Assembly (NCBI GenBank): GCA_002731825.1
Contig: PCCS01000050.1
Span: 1-46,832, forward strand
Length of the DNA: 46,832 bases
Reading direction: 5' to 3'
DNA from: Myxococcales bacterium
Lineage (GTDB): Bacteria > Myxococcota_A > Bradymonadia > UBA7976 > UBA1532
The notes under the pieces are model-generated. The model was not told the DNA's origin and searched no databases. It saw only the letters and a list, made by a program, of their open reading frames with translations. The position numbers and the translations under genes are program-made. This document shows positions 18,158 to 30,500 of the stretch, piece after piece (the first letter of the stretch is position 1; every line of letters starts with the position of its first letter).

Positions 18158-19041
18158 GATGACTCCTTTGCTACATCGCGATGCCGAATCTTCGGATCAC
18201 GTCCACCAAATCGCAAGTGTGCAGTGATTCGCTCGGTCAGAGCGACCGAACGGTGTTTGCCACCCGTACATCCGATTGCGATCGTCAGATGACTCTTTCC
18301 CTCGTTTTCATAAGCAGGAAGAGTCACGTCAACCAATCTGAGGAAATGTTCTAAAAACTGTTCGGTTTCCGGTTGCCCATACACGTACTCTTGTACAGGC
18401 TTATCGAGTCCCGTCTGTGGTCTCAACTCATCGATAAAGTGCGGATTCGGTAAAAAGCGTACATCCCAGACGACGTCAGCCTCGCTTGGTACCCCATAGC
18501 GAAAGCCGAAGCTCATTAACGAAACAAAGAGATCTCTGGGCTGACCACCTGTTGCGAACGACTGGATTAATCTTTTGCATTCATGAACGTTCAGATCCGA
18601 CGAATCTAGAATCCTCGACGCACGCTCCCTGATGGGATGCATGATTAAACGTTCTGTTTGAATTGCTTCCGCAATTGGGAGCCCATAACGCCCTAATGGA
18701 TGAGGCCGTCGGGACACACTAAAACGTCGGAGTAAGACGTCATCGCTTGCCTCCAGATAGACGATTTCGATATCTACGTCTTCTTTTCGGAGGTTGTTCA
18801 AAATTTGCAGAGAGCCTTCAACATCTTCCACATTTCGGGCGTCTAAACCGATGGCCAGCCGGTCGAACTTATCGCTGCCGCGTGCCAGATCGATCAACTT
18901 TGGTAGCAATGGCGGTGGTAGGTTGTCGACACAGAAAAAACCAAGGTCCTCGAGGGCATGACTCGCAGTGGAAATGCCCGAACCACTCAATCCTGTGATC
19001 ACCATTAGGCGTAGATTGGGTTGTGTTATTTCGTCACTCAT
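18154..19041 (-). CDS. rapZ: RapZ/YvcJ family protein with altered Walker A
   Basis: A 295-residue RapZ-family protein; relatives bind nucleotides and, in enterobacteria, a small RNA controlling glmS. The ATG at 19041 sits inside the hprK end (8-base overlap) with GGAGG upstream. The C-terminal domain is intact, including FGFRYGVPSEADVVWDVRF (about 178-196) and GCTGGKHRSVAL (257-268). The N-terminal P-loop reads GLSGSGIST (17-25): the catalytic lysine is Ile23, codon ATT where AAA or AAG is expected, so nucleotide hydrolysis is doubtful. Its place between hprK and the PTS EII genes fits a role in PTS or amino-sugar control. Confidence 0.9.
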   Translation of the reverse strand: MSDEITQPNLRLMVITGLSGSGISTASHALEDLGFFCVDNLPPPLLPKLIDLARGSDKFDRLAIGLDARNVEDVEGSLQILNNLRKEDVDIEIVYLEASDDVLLRRFSVSRRPHPLGRYGLPIAEAIQTERLIMHPIRERASRILDSSDLNVHECKRLIQSFATGGQPRDLFVSLMSFGFRYGVPSEADVVWDVRFLPNPHFIDELRPQTGLDKPVQEYVYGQPETEQFLEHFLRLVDVTLPAYENEGKSHLTIAIGCTGGKHRSVALTERITAHLRFGGRDPKIRHRDVAKESS

Positions 19042-20026
19042 CGGGTTCCTCCGATGCCATGGACGGTGGGTCGGTCCAATTTTCTTCAGCCTGTTCGATA
19101 TGTTCACTTAACTGCATCGCAAAGGCACGAGCAGAATGTGTTCCTTGTTCCTGTAAAAGTCGATTTCTCGCAGCAACCTCAATGATCAGACTGAGTGAGC
19201 GTCCTGGCCTCACTGGAAGGCTGATAAACGGTACGCTGACTTCTGAAAATTCGACTCGTTTCTGTTCTAATCCCAAACGGTCAATTTCGTTCAAGTCGTC
19301 CCATTCCACGAGTTCGACAGCCAATTCAATCCGCTTTCTGGCCCTGACCGCAGCCACACCATACAGATCCTTGATATTAATGATACCAAGTCCCCTGATT
19401 TCCATGTGGTGCCGCGTGAGCTTGGGACTGTGACCGACAACTGTGTTACCGCCTGTTTTCTCACAGATGACAACGTCATCTGCAACGAGGCGGTGGCCAC
19501 GAGAAATCAGTTCGAGTGCAATTTCACTTTTCCCGATGCCACTTTTCCCAAGTAAGAGAACACCGACGCCATGAACGTCGACCAAGGCCGCATGTCGAAC
19601 CTCTCTAGGTGCATACCAAGAGGATAAGATTTGATTCAGTTCGTCAGTCGCAACCGTGGACTCCTGATCCGTTGCGAGCAGTGCGACCCCAAATTTATCG
19701 CAGACATCGATAATCTCGTGTGGAATGTCTTCGCCCGCTGTGATCACAATCGCCGGAATGTCTGCTTCACATAGCGTTTGAAACAATTGTGTTCGTTGAG
19801 CGGGGTCTTGCTTGGCCAGATAGCTCATCTCCGTACGACCAAGCAGTTGAATTCGGGTTCTAACCAAGTTGTCGAGATGCCCTATGAGCGAGAGGCCGAC
19901 ACGCTGCACTTTCGGCGTTCCGATGGTTCTTGAAAATCCCCTTGGACCGCCCGCAATCACTCGAAAATTTGGAAGCGTTGCTAGCTCACTTATACTGATC
20001 TCGGTCGTTGCCCGTAATTGATTCAT
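19034..20026 (-). CDS. hprK: HPr kinase/phosphorylase
   Basis: A 330-residue bifunctional enzyme that phosphorylates and dephosphorylates HPr at Ser48. The N-terminal domain (1-130) is followed by the kinase domain with Walker A GKSGIGKS at 160-167, the DD pair at 183-184 (RLVADDVV) and the family signature MEIRGLGIINIKDLYG at 208-223. All active-site motifs look complete. AAGGG precedes the ATG. It begins 9 bases after ptsN and overlaps rapZ by 8 bases. Confidence 0.96.
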   Translation of the reverse strand: MNQLRATTEISISELATLPNFRVIAGGPRGFSRTIGTPKVQRVGLSLIGHLDNLVRTRIQLLGRTEMSYLAKQDPAQRTQLFQTLCEADIPAIVITAGEDIPHEIIDVCDKFGVALLATDQESTVATDELNQILSSWYAPREVRHAALVDVHGVGVLLLGKSGIGKSEIALELISRGHRLVADDVVICEKTGGNTVVGHSPKLTRHHMEIRGLGIINIKDLYGVAAVRARKRIELAVELVEWDDLNEIDRLGLEQKRVEFSEVSVPFISLPVRPGRSLSLIIEVAARNRLLQEQGTHSARAFAMQLSEHIEQAEENWTDPPSMASEEPDE

Positions 20027-20035
20027 CGGGGCCCT

Positions 20036-20497
20036 TCAAAGTTTGGCATCTTCGGCCACAACGATCTGATAGATGGCATCGGCGTCTGCAGCGGCCAGAA
20101 GCTGCTCTCTAAAGCCAGGACTTTTGAGCAGTCGTGACAGACGGGCAAGGGCTTTTAGATGCAGCCCTTCTGCCGCTTCTGGGATGAAGAGCGTAAAGAA
20201 AAGGTGGGTGGGTTGCCCATCCAAACTATGAAAGTCGACGCCCGCTTTGCTGCGCCCAATGCATCCAATTATTTTCTCTACGATTTCTGTTCGGCCATGG
20301 GGCATGGCCACCCCATTGCCGATCCCTGTGCTTTGAAGCTTTTCACGTCGAGTGAGGGTTTCAACGAGCAGGTTCGGGTCGAGATCTGGATTAATTTTGA
20401 GCGCCAAGCCAACCAATTCCCGAATCACGCCCGGTTTGCTCGAGGCGCTTAAGTCATCTTCGATGGCGCGGATATCAAGAAAATCGGTGATCTGCAT
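20036..20497 (-). CDS. ptsN: Nitrogen-type PTS EIIA (PtsN, EIIA-Ntr)
   Basis: A 153-residue cytoplasmic regulatory EIIA of the PTS-EIIA type 2 family. The phosphorylated His67 lies in GNGVAMPHGRTE. It lies between rpoN and hprK. The hpf gene, usual between rpoN and ptsN, is absent; only 40 bases separate the two genes. With only one HPr visible, crosstalk with the sugar PTS is plausible. Confidence 0.95.
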   Translation of the reverse strand: MQITDFLDIRAIEDDLSASSKPGVIRELVGLALKINPDLDPNLLVETLTRREKLQSTGIGNGVAMPHGRTEIVEKIIGCIGRSKAGVDFHSLDGQPTHLFFTLFIPEAAEGLHLKALARLSRLLKSPGFREQLLAAADADAIYQIVVAEDAKL

Positions 20498-20537
20498 GTT
20501 CAGGTTGGTCCTTCGCCAGGCGTCTGAATTCGATTGG

Positions 20538-22025
20538 TTAAAACAAGCGCTTTCGTTTAGAGCTAGGAAGAATATTCATTGCTTCTCGATATTTCGCAAC
20601 GGTTCTCCGCGCAATTGTGACGCCTTCTTCTTTCAAGAGATTAACGAGCTTTTGGTCAGATAAAGGTTTCTTTGGGGGTTCGGCCGCCACAAGTTGCCGA
20701 ATCTTACTTTTAACCGCTTCGCTTGCAAGGTCTCCTTGCTCGCCCTGAATAGAGGAGTTGAAGAAGTACTTGAGTTCGAACATACCTTGCGGCGTATGAA
20801 CATATTTATTCGTCGTCACTCGGCTCACTGTGGATTCATGCATGCCGATGTCATCGGCGACATCTTTAAGAATGAGCGGTTTGAGACGCTCGACACCCAA
20901 ATCCAAGAAGTCTCGCTGGAATTTAATAATGCTCTCGGTCACTTTAACGATTGTTTTCTGTCTCTGGTCGATACTTCTGATTAACCAAGCGGCCGAGTTG
21001 AGTTTTTCAGTGACGTATTTCTTTGTCTCAGAGGAGTCGGCGCCACGCAAAGCATTGCGATAAAACTTAGAAATTCTCAGCCGAGGCATTCCGTCATCGT
21101 TAAGCACGGTTTTGTAACCGCCGTTTTCTTCATCTTTCCGGATGTAGATATCGGGCGTAATATACCGAGTTGTCTCCACGGAAAACGGTCGGCCGGGCCT
21201 GGGTTCAAGTTGGCAAATCAATTTGGCCGCTTCGATGACCTCATCGAGTTCGATGCCCATCGTTCGGGCAATGACTTGGTAGTTTTTCCGCTCCAAGCTG
21301 TCCATATGGTCGTTGATGACGTCTTCAACGATGGCGCCGAGCTCTAAAAGCCTCGCCTGAATGAGAAGACATTCTCCCAAGTCGCGGGCACCGACGCCGG
21401 GTGGATCAAAGCCCTGTAGAAGCTCCAAAACTTCCTCTACGTATTCGAAATCATTCCCTGTCTCTTGGCATACCATCGCCATAATGGCTTCGCTGGCTAT
21501 GGCCCCGCCATCTTCATCGCGACCTTTGAGGTAGCCCTCGTCACTAATATTTCCGATGAGGATGATGCCCACACGTTCTTCTTGTTCGGTGAAATCTGAG
21601 ACCTGAAGTTGCCACATTAAATGATCAAAAAGCGTCTCGGTGCGCGTGAGCGTTGCTTCATAGCCGGGCAGATCATCATCTCGTAATCGCTGCTGCCCCG
21701 TGCTTGGCGTTGGTGACGAGTAATTTTCGAAATACGACTCCCAATCGATGTCTGTGCGTTGCTCCGTCAGATTCTCTTCAACTTGGACATCGGCCGTTTG
21801 CTCTTTTTTTTCACGTTTTTCGACATCCTGTGCCGATTCGACACGCGCTTCCGACGCTGATATCTCGGAGTTTTCCTCAAGCATGGGGTTTTCCATCAAC
21901 TCGTCGCGTACGGCATCGATGAGATCCGTGCGTGACAGTTGCAATAGCTTGATCGCTTGTTGCAGCTGCGGTGTCATCACCAGTTGCTGCTGCATTTTTA
22001 GATCAAGTCTTAGGTCGAGTCCCAT
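20538..22025 (-). CDS. rpoN: RNA polymerase sigma-54 factor
   Basis: A 495-residue sigma-54. The Gln/Leu-rich activator-interacting region opens the protein (MQQQLVMTPQLQQAIKLLQ), an acidic linker covers about 45-115, the core-binding domain follows, and the RpoN box ARRTVAKYR is at 472-480 near the C-terminus. It would serve the FHA-domain activator at 9498-10955. It lies 55 bases downstream of lptB, the usual lptB-rpoN arrangement. Confidence 0.98.
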   Translation of the reverse strand: MGLDLRLDLKMQQQLVMTPQLQQAIKLLQLSRTDLIDAVRDELMENPMLEENSEISASEARVESAQDVEKREKKEQTADVQVEENLTEQRTDIDWESYFENYSSPTPSTGQQRLRDDDLPGYEATLTRTETLFDHLMWQLQVSDFTEQEERVGIILIGNISDEGYLKGRDEDGGAIASEAIMAMVCQETGNDFEYVEEVLELLQGFDPPGVGARDLGECLLIQARLLELGAIVEDVINDHMDSLERKNYQVIARTMGIELDEVIEAAKLICQLEPRPGRPFSVETTRYITPDIYIRKDEENGGYKTVLNDDGMPRLRISKFYRNALRGADSSETKKYVTEKLNSAAWLIRSIDQRQKTIVKVTESIIKFQRDFLDLGVERLKPLILKDVADDIGMHESTVSRVTTNKYVHTPQGMFELKYFFNSSIQGEQGDLASEAVKSKIRQLVAAEPPKKPLSDQKLVNLLKEEGVTIARRTVAKYREAMNILPSSKRKRLF

Positions 22026-22080
22026 TTAGAATCCATTGTTAATACGTTCGGAGAGCGCGTCACCTCAAGTCTACGCTACC

Positions 22081-22806
22081 TCATTTTTTCGCAGTGCCAT
22101 AGTGTGTACCTAAATAGGTATCCCGGACTCGGGTATTTTGTGCAACTTCATCAGGGTCTCCACGGCAGATGACATGGCCTTCATGCAGTATGTAGACCCG
22201 AGTGCACAGGGCCATTGCTTGAGAGACATCATGATCGGTTAGAATGACAGCCGTACCGCTCTCGGCGATCTGTCTCAAATGCATGGACACATCTTGAACG
22301 GCGATAGGATCAAGAGCGGCAAAAGGTTCGTCGGCCAAAAGAACGGTCGGCGTCATGCCTAATCCTCGCGCCAATTCAACGCGCCTCTTTTCTCCGCCGC
22401 TGAGACTCGACCCCCTGGATTTGGCCAACTTTTCAAGACCAAACATTTGCATCAATTCGAATCGTCGTTTTTTTCGGTCGGCTTTTGAAAAACTTAATAA
22501 TCCAAAATCTAAATTTTCTTCTACGGTGAAGTCGAGCAGCACTGATGACTCTTGCGGTACATAGGCGAGACCCAGCTTACACCGACCCCAAAGTGGCCGT
22601 TTTTCGACCCGATGACCTGATAGGCAAATGGCTGAGTCTTCTGCCTTTAACTGTCCCGCGAGTAATTTAAACAGGGTTGTCTTACCAGCTCCATTTGGCC
22701 CTAAGATGCCCAGGATTTCACCCCGAGCGACGTTTATATCGACGTCATTTAAGACCGAACGTTGACCATATTTATAGTTCAGGTTGTTTGCTGACAGTGC
22801 GTTCAT
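22081..22806 (-). CDS. lptB: LptB, ATPase of the lipopolysaccharide export ABC transporter
   Basis: A 241-residue ABC ATPase that powers lipopolysaccharide extraction by LptFG. Walker A GPNGAGKTT, the signature LSGGEKRRVELA, Walker B TVLLADEPFAALDP and the switch His in ILTDHDVSQAM are present. The FAALDP sequence and the flanking lptA and rpoN genes identify it among ABC proteins. The ATG overlaps the lptA stop by four bases. Confidence 0.96.
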   Translation of the reverse strand: MNALSANNLNYKYGQRSVLNDVDINVARGEILGILGPNGAGKTTLFKLLAGQLKAEDSAICLSGHRVEKRPLWGRCKLGLAYVPQESSVLLDFTVEENLDFGLLSFSKADRKKRRFELMQMFGLEKLAKSRGSSLSGGEKRRVELARGLGMTPTVLLADEPFAALDPIAVQDVSMHLRQIAESGTAVILTDHDVSQAMALCTRVYILHEGHVICRGDPDEVAQNTRVRDTYLGTHYGTAKK

Positions 22807-23258
22807 TTCTGACGCTGTTGCATTTGCTCGAGTTGTTTAAGGTCAAACAGGCCCTTTGGTTTTTCGACAACGATTCGTTCGCTATTCAGCCAGATTAAAA
22901 TCCGACGTCCAACCAGACGGCTACCATGCCGGCTCATGGTTGGTTTTCCTGTGAGGATCAGCGTTTGCTTTTGTTGATCGTAGACGGCCTGTTGTGCCGT
23001 TGCACCGATGTTGTCTTTTTCGACTTTGACATCGCCATTTGCCGTTAGCTGAGTCAATTTCTTGTCTTTATAGCGCCCGGTCAGTTGTGTACATGACAGT
23101 TTAAGAGACCCACGAATGACCACCACGTTACCAGTGAATTCAACCTGTCCACTTCGGTGTATGATTTCGACTCGGTCGGCGCTTATCTGCACTTTTTGCG
23201 GGGAATGAGTCTTTGGGCTGACAGGCGAAGCCATGGTGATGAGTAAGAGAATCAGCAT
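22803..23258 (-). CDS. lptA: LptA/OstA family periplasmic lipopolysaccharide-transport protein
   Basis: A 151-residue protein with a short hydrophobic export signal (about 1-16). One OstA-type beta-jellyroll domain follows: VQISADRVEIIHRSGQVEFTGNV, LTANGDVKVEK and ARGxQAVYD-like repeats. LptA bridges inner and outer membranes in LPS export. It begins just after the acyltransferase stop and is coupled to lptB. No lptC is found next to it. Confidence 0.9.
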   Translation of the reverse strand: MLILLLITMASPVSPKTHSPQKVQISADRVEIIHRSGQVEFTGNVVVIRGSLKLSCTQLTGRYKDKKLTQLTANGDVKVEKDNIGATAQQAVYDQQKQTLILTGKPTMSRHGSRLVGRRILIWLNSERIVVEKPKGLFDLKQLEQMQQRQK

Positions 23259-23260
23259 AG

Positions 23261-25813
<2,553 letters not shown>

Positions 25814-26159
25814 TCGAGAAGTCTAATATCGACATAATAGGGCGGAAAATCACCGAGACATAAATCTAAATTCATAGACACTGGTTTTTGCTCATCGTCT
25901 GGTTTGACCCACAGCCCGCGTGATAGCATCGTCGGACATGGCTGATGGCCTCATTTATCCACAATAACACTTCGTATCGATTCGGAGTGGTCTTCAGCTC
26001 AAGACCAGCATCTCTGAATATCTCTCTGATTGGAGAGATGCTCACTGGAGCCGGGATTTGGACTTGACCTAACTCATTTAAATTCGCGGATTACCCCGGT
26101 GTTCTGAGTCCTCAAGGTCGTTTGCGATCCTCGTGTCTATGGGCATTACAATCCCTTAA
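25814..26159. other. gene-poor stretch with a start-less open frame
   Basis: No convincing gene. On the minus strand a frame is open from 26090 to a TGA at 25872 (72 sense codons) without ATG near its beginning. Its translation contains a helix-like stretch (REIFRDAGLELK, then YEVLLWINEAISHV), so it could be a decayed gene fragment. A 7-bp hairpin, ATCTCTC/GAGAGAT at 26020-26039, lies inside it. Confidence 0.35.
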
Positions 26160-26189
26160 TTGACGGCTCAAATCATAGACATCTTTGAT
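26160..26189 (+). promoter_or_regulatory. weak promoter candidate for the TPR/PEGA operon
   Basis: Plus strand: TTGACG (26160-26165), an 18-base spacer, TTTGAT (26184-26189). This would leave a leader of about 120 bases before the GTG start at 26318. The -10 box is poor. Confidence 0.3.
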
Positions 26190-26317
26190 CTGACTCTAAT
26201 CATGGAGTTGCCACATCCACGTACCCTCGATTAGGATTGGTTCAAGCACGACAGCAATGATGAAAATAGTGTACGGTCATATCGTTTTTGTCTGCTCAGC
26301 ATTTGTGGGAGAACGCT

Positions 26318-27514
26318 GTGAAAAAGAGTTTCGTGAATCGTCATGGTTCAAATCGTGGAGCGCCAGGGTTTCAATGGATTCGTTGCTTGGTCCTCATGAC
26401 ATGGATCTTGAGTTTGATGGCGACTGATGTCGCCCTTGCTCAAGCGAGTGATTACGAAGACGCTAAGCGCCAGGCGGCTAAGGCCTTCAAGGGTGGGGAT
26501 TTCGCTAGAGCGGCTGGTCTTTTTCGGCAAGCGTTCGATTTTAGTCCACGAGGTAATTTGCTCTTCAATATTGGGTTTTGCTACGAGAAGTCAGGGAATC
26601 GGCTTGAGGCCATCAAGTATTATAAGCGTTTTCTAGACGCTGTTCCGAATTCCAATCGACGGTCTACTGTGCAGGATAAAATCACCGAACTCTCTAAGGG
26701 TCTTGATTCCCGTTACACGCAGGTCATTGTGACAACTGAGCCGCCAGGCGCCTACATTTACTTGAATGAACGGTCGAGTGGCTCACTGGGAAAATCACCG
26801 GTTCAGATCCCGTTAATGCCAGGTAAGCACAAGGTTATCGCCCAGCACAAAGACTTTGAACCTGAGGAACGGGAGATTACGGTTGGATCTGATGGAGAGA
26901 CTAAAGTCGAGATTGTACTGCTTCCGAGTGAAGAGTTTGCAGATGTTAAATTTATGGTTTCGGAACGGGGGGTTGATGTCATGGTCGATCGCCGTCGGAT
27001 CGGAAAGAGCCCTATCGTCGGAGTGAAACGTATCCGGCAAGGCAAACACCAGATTATTGCTATGAAGCAGGGTTTCGAAAATTGGAATCGCGCCATCACA
27101 GTGAAGGGTGGACAAGGTCAGACAATCGACATCCAGATGCTGGTAGAGGGCGTTGTAGAATCGGAGGTCGAGGATGAGTCGACATCATCCAAGGTATGGC
27201 CATGGGTGACCATGGGGGTTGGTACAGCGATCTTGGCTGGTGGCACCGTGACCGGTTTAATGGCCAGTGGGCTGTACGACAAACTTGACGAGAAAAAACA
27301 GCGTTCTGAACCCATAGCAAAGTCAGATATAGACTCAGGTAATCGGCTGGTTTTAATGACCAACCTGATGCTCGGGTTGGGGACGGCGGTCGTCGCCGGT
27401 GGGTTGACTTGGTATTTTCTTGAACCAGGCAATGTTGAAGCTAAAGGGGACATTACCACTGTCTTTGTTCCCATCGAACAGGGTGGGGCGATTCAAATTG
27501 GGGGGCGTTTCTAA
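26318..27514 (+). CDS. TPR and PEGA-domain membrane protein
   Basis: A 398-residue exported protein of unknown specific function. I chose GTG at 26318 because GGGAG lies 6 bases upstream; the frame opens earlier at a TTG without a ribosome-binding site. A basic n-region and hydrophobic core (about 20-42, ending ALAQA) form a signal sequence. TPR-like helices cover about 46-125 (AFKGGDFARAAGLFRQAF). Two PEGA domains follow, about 136-202 (TTEPPGAYIYLN) and 208-276. Two Gly/Ala-rich hydrophobic segments (about 295-318, 346-368) end it. PEGA domains are thought to bind envelope or surface structures. TAATG overlap couples it to the lipoprotein downstream. Confidence 0.85.
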   Translation: MKKSFVNRHGSNRGAPGFQWIRCLVLMTWILSLMATDVALAQASDYEDAKRQAAKAFKGGDFARAAGLFRQAFDFSPRGNLLFNIGFCYEKSGNRLEAIKYYKRFLDAVPNSNRRSTVQDKITELSKGLDSRYTQVIVTTEPPGAYIYLNERSSGSLGKSPVQIPLMPGKHKVIAQHKDFEPEEREITVGSDGETKVEIVLLPSEEFADVKFMVSERGVDVMVDRRRIGKSPIVGVKRIRQGKHQIIAMKQGFENWNRAITVKGGQGQTIDIQMLVEGVVESEVEDESTSSKVWPWVTMGVGTAILAGGTVTGLMASGLYDKLDEKKQRSEPIAKSDIDSGNRLVLMTNLMLGLGTAVVAGGLTWYFLEPGNVEAKGDITTVFVPIEQGGAIQIGGRF

Positions 27515-30500
27515 TGCTTAATCTCCTGTGTAGATATGCAGCACGCTTTGCATTCATCTTTTTGATTTCGGGTTGTTCACTCGATTTTGAAGACTTCACC
27601 GCCCCAGGCGAGTCCGACTCCGGCCTGGACATGATCCCTGACGGTGAGGTGGCTGATTTGGGGGGCGATCAGGGCCCAATAGTCATGATCGATATGGCTG
27701 TTGATTCAGGTGTTGACGATGAAGATGGCGATGGCGTGCCAGATGGAGATGACAACTGCCCCAGCGAGTCCAACCCAGACCAATTAGATCTCGATGACGA
27801 CGGCCTTGGCGACGTTTGTGATGATGATGCCGATGGTGATGCTGTCGCCGATGAGAATGACAACTGTCCGATGGTGGCTAATCCAGATCAACTGGACCTC
27901 AATGGTGACGCCGAGGGCGATGCCTGTGATGGAGATGTCGATGGAGATGACATCAGCAATGAAGATGAGGAGACCAATGGGACAGATCCATACAATCCCG
28001 ATAGTGATTATGATGGAGTGCCAGACGGCCCCTCAGGCAACCCAGATACACTCGCCGATCTCTGTCCACTGGCCATCGACCCATTTAATTTGGATCGGGA
28101 TAATGATGGGATTGGTGATGTCTGCGACGATGATGATGATGGTGATGGAATCAAAGATTGGTGGGATGAGTGTCATCTAGGAGATAATGTCGAACCAGAC
28201 GATCCCGCGGTTGGTGCGGCGCGATGTCAGCAAGACTATGACCAAGACGGTGTTCAGAATGTCGACGACCCGTGTCCATATCGACCGGGCCTGCCCCAGA
28301 CCCCGGAGGTCCAACCGTGCGAGACCAATGTCGATGTATTTACCTATGCCCGAGACACACGTGACTTATTTGTTCTCCGCCTGAACCAACAAGATAATTT
28401 ATCACGCCTGATCGCGGCAACAGCGGGTGGTCTTGTTGTGGGTTCGCAACCTCCATCCATCGAAGGAATACACTCGGGTCTTGATGATTACAGTATCCGC
28501 ACGCTGCATGCATCGCAGGATGATTGGTTTATTCTTACGGACAGCGGTCTGTCCATCTACGACCCAAACACGGTCCGCGTTTTCAATGTTCATCGTCGCG
28601 ATTTACCCTCAGGTAGTGATTCGCAATTAACGGCCGTTGTTGGGGGGGCTGACACCATCTGGGTCGCCTCTGATCAGGGTCTGAATGTCCTGAGGGATGG
28701 AGCCTGGTCGCTACTGGGAGAGGAGACCTTGCCTTCGACTTATGTGGCGGACTTACACTGGGATTCACTCGACCGAGTCTGGGCGATTACACCCAATGGA
28801 ATCGTTCGATTTGTGGGTGGTCAATTGGATCTGACACTCGATGCGTTACCTATGGAGGTGGGGTCTCTTGTGGCTGCATCTGAGTCTCCAAACGCGGATA
28901 TGTGGATCTTTGGTGACCAAGGCGCTTTTATTATCGGGGTTGATGACACCATTACGACTGTCTTGCCTGACCTAATCGGCACAGGGGCGGCTCAAAATGG
29001 GGCTGAGACTTATGTTGCTAACCCATCCGGACTCATCCGCGTCGATGAGTCTCTGAGGGCTTATCCAGCGTCAAGAGACCCGCTTCTAGATAGCCAAGTC
29101 ACGACCGTTGCCTCCGATCCGAGCCTGAATATCGAGTCGGATCGATTTTGGGCCGGCACCTCGAAGGGCACGTTTAACTTCGGCGGACTTTTCTCTACAT
29201 ACGATGCCAACCAGACCACAGCCTGCGTACGCTTCACCGACAGGGTCAATGAGGTAGACGGTCTATGGATAGGAACAGATTCGGGTCTCCTGCGACAGTC
29301 GGAAAGCGGTGCGATTGAGGCGCTGGATGGCTCGCTTTTGCCCGGATATGATGCCAATACAGGCACGTCTCCCAGGGTCAATTTTGTAGTCCGAGTTCAG
29401 GGTCAAATTTGGGTTGGCACATCCCATGGGGTGGGGCGATACGAGCTGAATGGTGAACCCGCTGGAGCACTCCAGGGCGTTTTCGATGAGCCTGTCGACG
29501 TCTTAAGTCTTGAGAAAAATGGAGAAGAGATCTGGCTGGGCACGGCAAATCATGGCCTTTGGCGCCGCAATGATTTGGGCCAGTGGCAACCGCCATATAC
29601 GACGGCAAACGCCGCTGATTTCTTAGTCAGCAATCAGATTACGGGTCTGGCGACTCGAGGCGATATTTTGTGGATTTCAACTCCATCGGGCATTTCGAAA
29701 TTCGATTTGACTGGCGGCGTATTCTTGGACCCAGTTCTCTTACGTGGTGGCCGATTATTGACCAATGACATTACGGGTGTTTCGGCTGGGGGGTCTTTCC
29801 TATTTTTCGAATCGTCGGAAGGTGTGGCCGTTCAATCTGGACAAGACGATTGGTTTCATCTTCGTCGAGACAGAGACTCGATTCCCGACGAAGCGGGGAC
29901 CAATCGCGTCCTGGCGACAACCTACGACGGAGAGCATTTATGGGTCCTCTTGGGCAAATCAGCACGTCAGCCTACCGGGTCACTGTTAAGGCGCTCACCG
30001 GACCCGAATCAAAACGCGCCGGATTCAATGGCCTTATTTCCGCTCAGCGATATTGGTTTGCCAGCAGTAGGTGACTCAACGACAGCACAAATGTCTGCCA
30101 AGACGACGCGCGGTGGAGAGATCAGAATTGGTTTTTGTGGTGATGCTGAAAGGCCCGGTGGTGCCTCTATTCTCGGCGCTCGTGAACTGCTACTCGGCAA
30201 TCTGTCAGACCGGTTTAATCAGCAAACGCGTTATGCCCTTAAGGGACGAGGCGTCGATTCAGCACTGATGATGGGACCCAATGGCGAACCGATGTTAGTG
30301 GGTCGTGAAGATCAGGAATCCATCGCGACTGAATTGGCTCCATTTGACGCAATGGCCCTGGCTAATAGATGGCCCGTAGACATTCTAATGCCGAATTCAT
30401 TTAACCAGCCGCCGACAGATTGCGGTTTAACGCCAGACGAGACAACACTGTGGTGCCTCTTTGGAACCGAGGGGTTTGCTAAGCGTGAAAACGACGGCCA

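Noticed and set aside
27720-28330. tandem DNA repeats in the Asp-rich segment
   Set aside because: Repetition is at the protein level (calcium-binding thrombospondin 3 motifs) with diverged codons, not a DNA satellite or CRISPR array.
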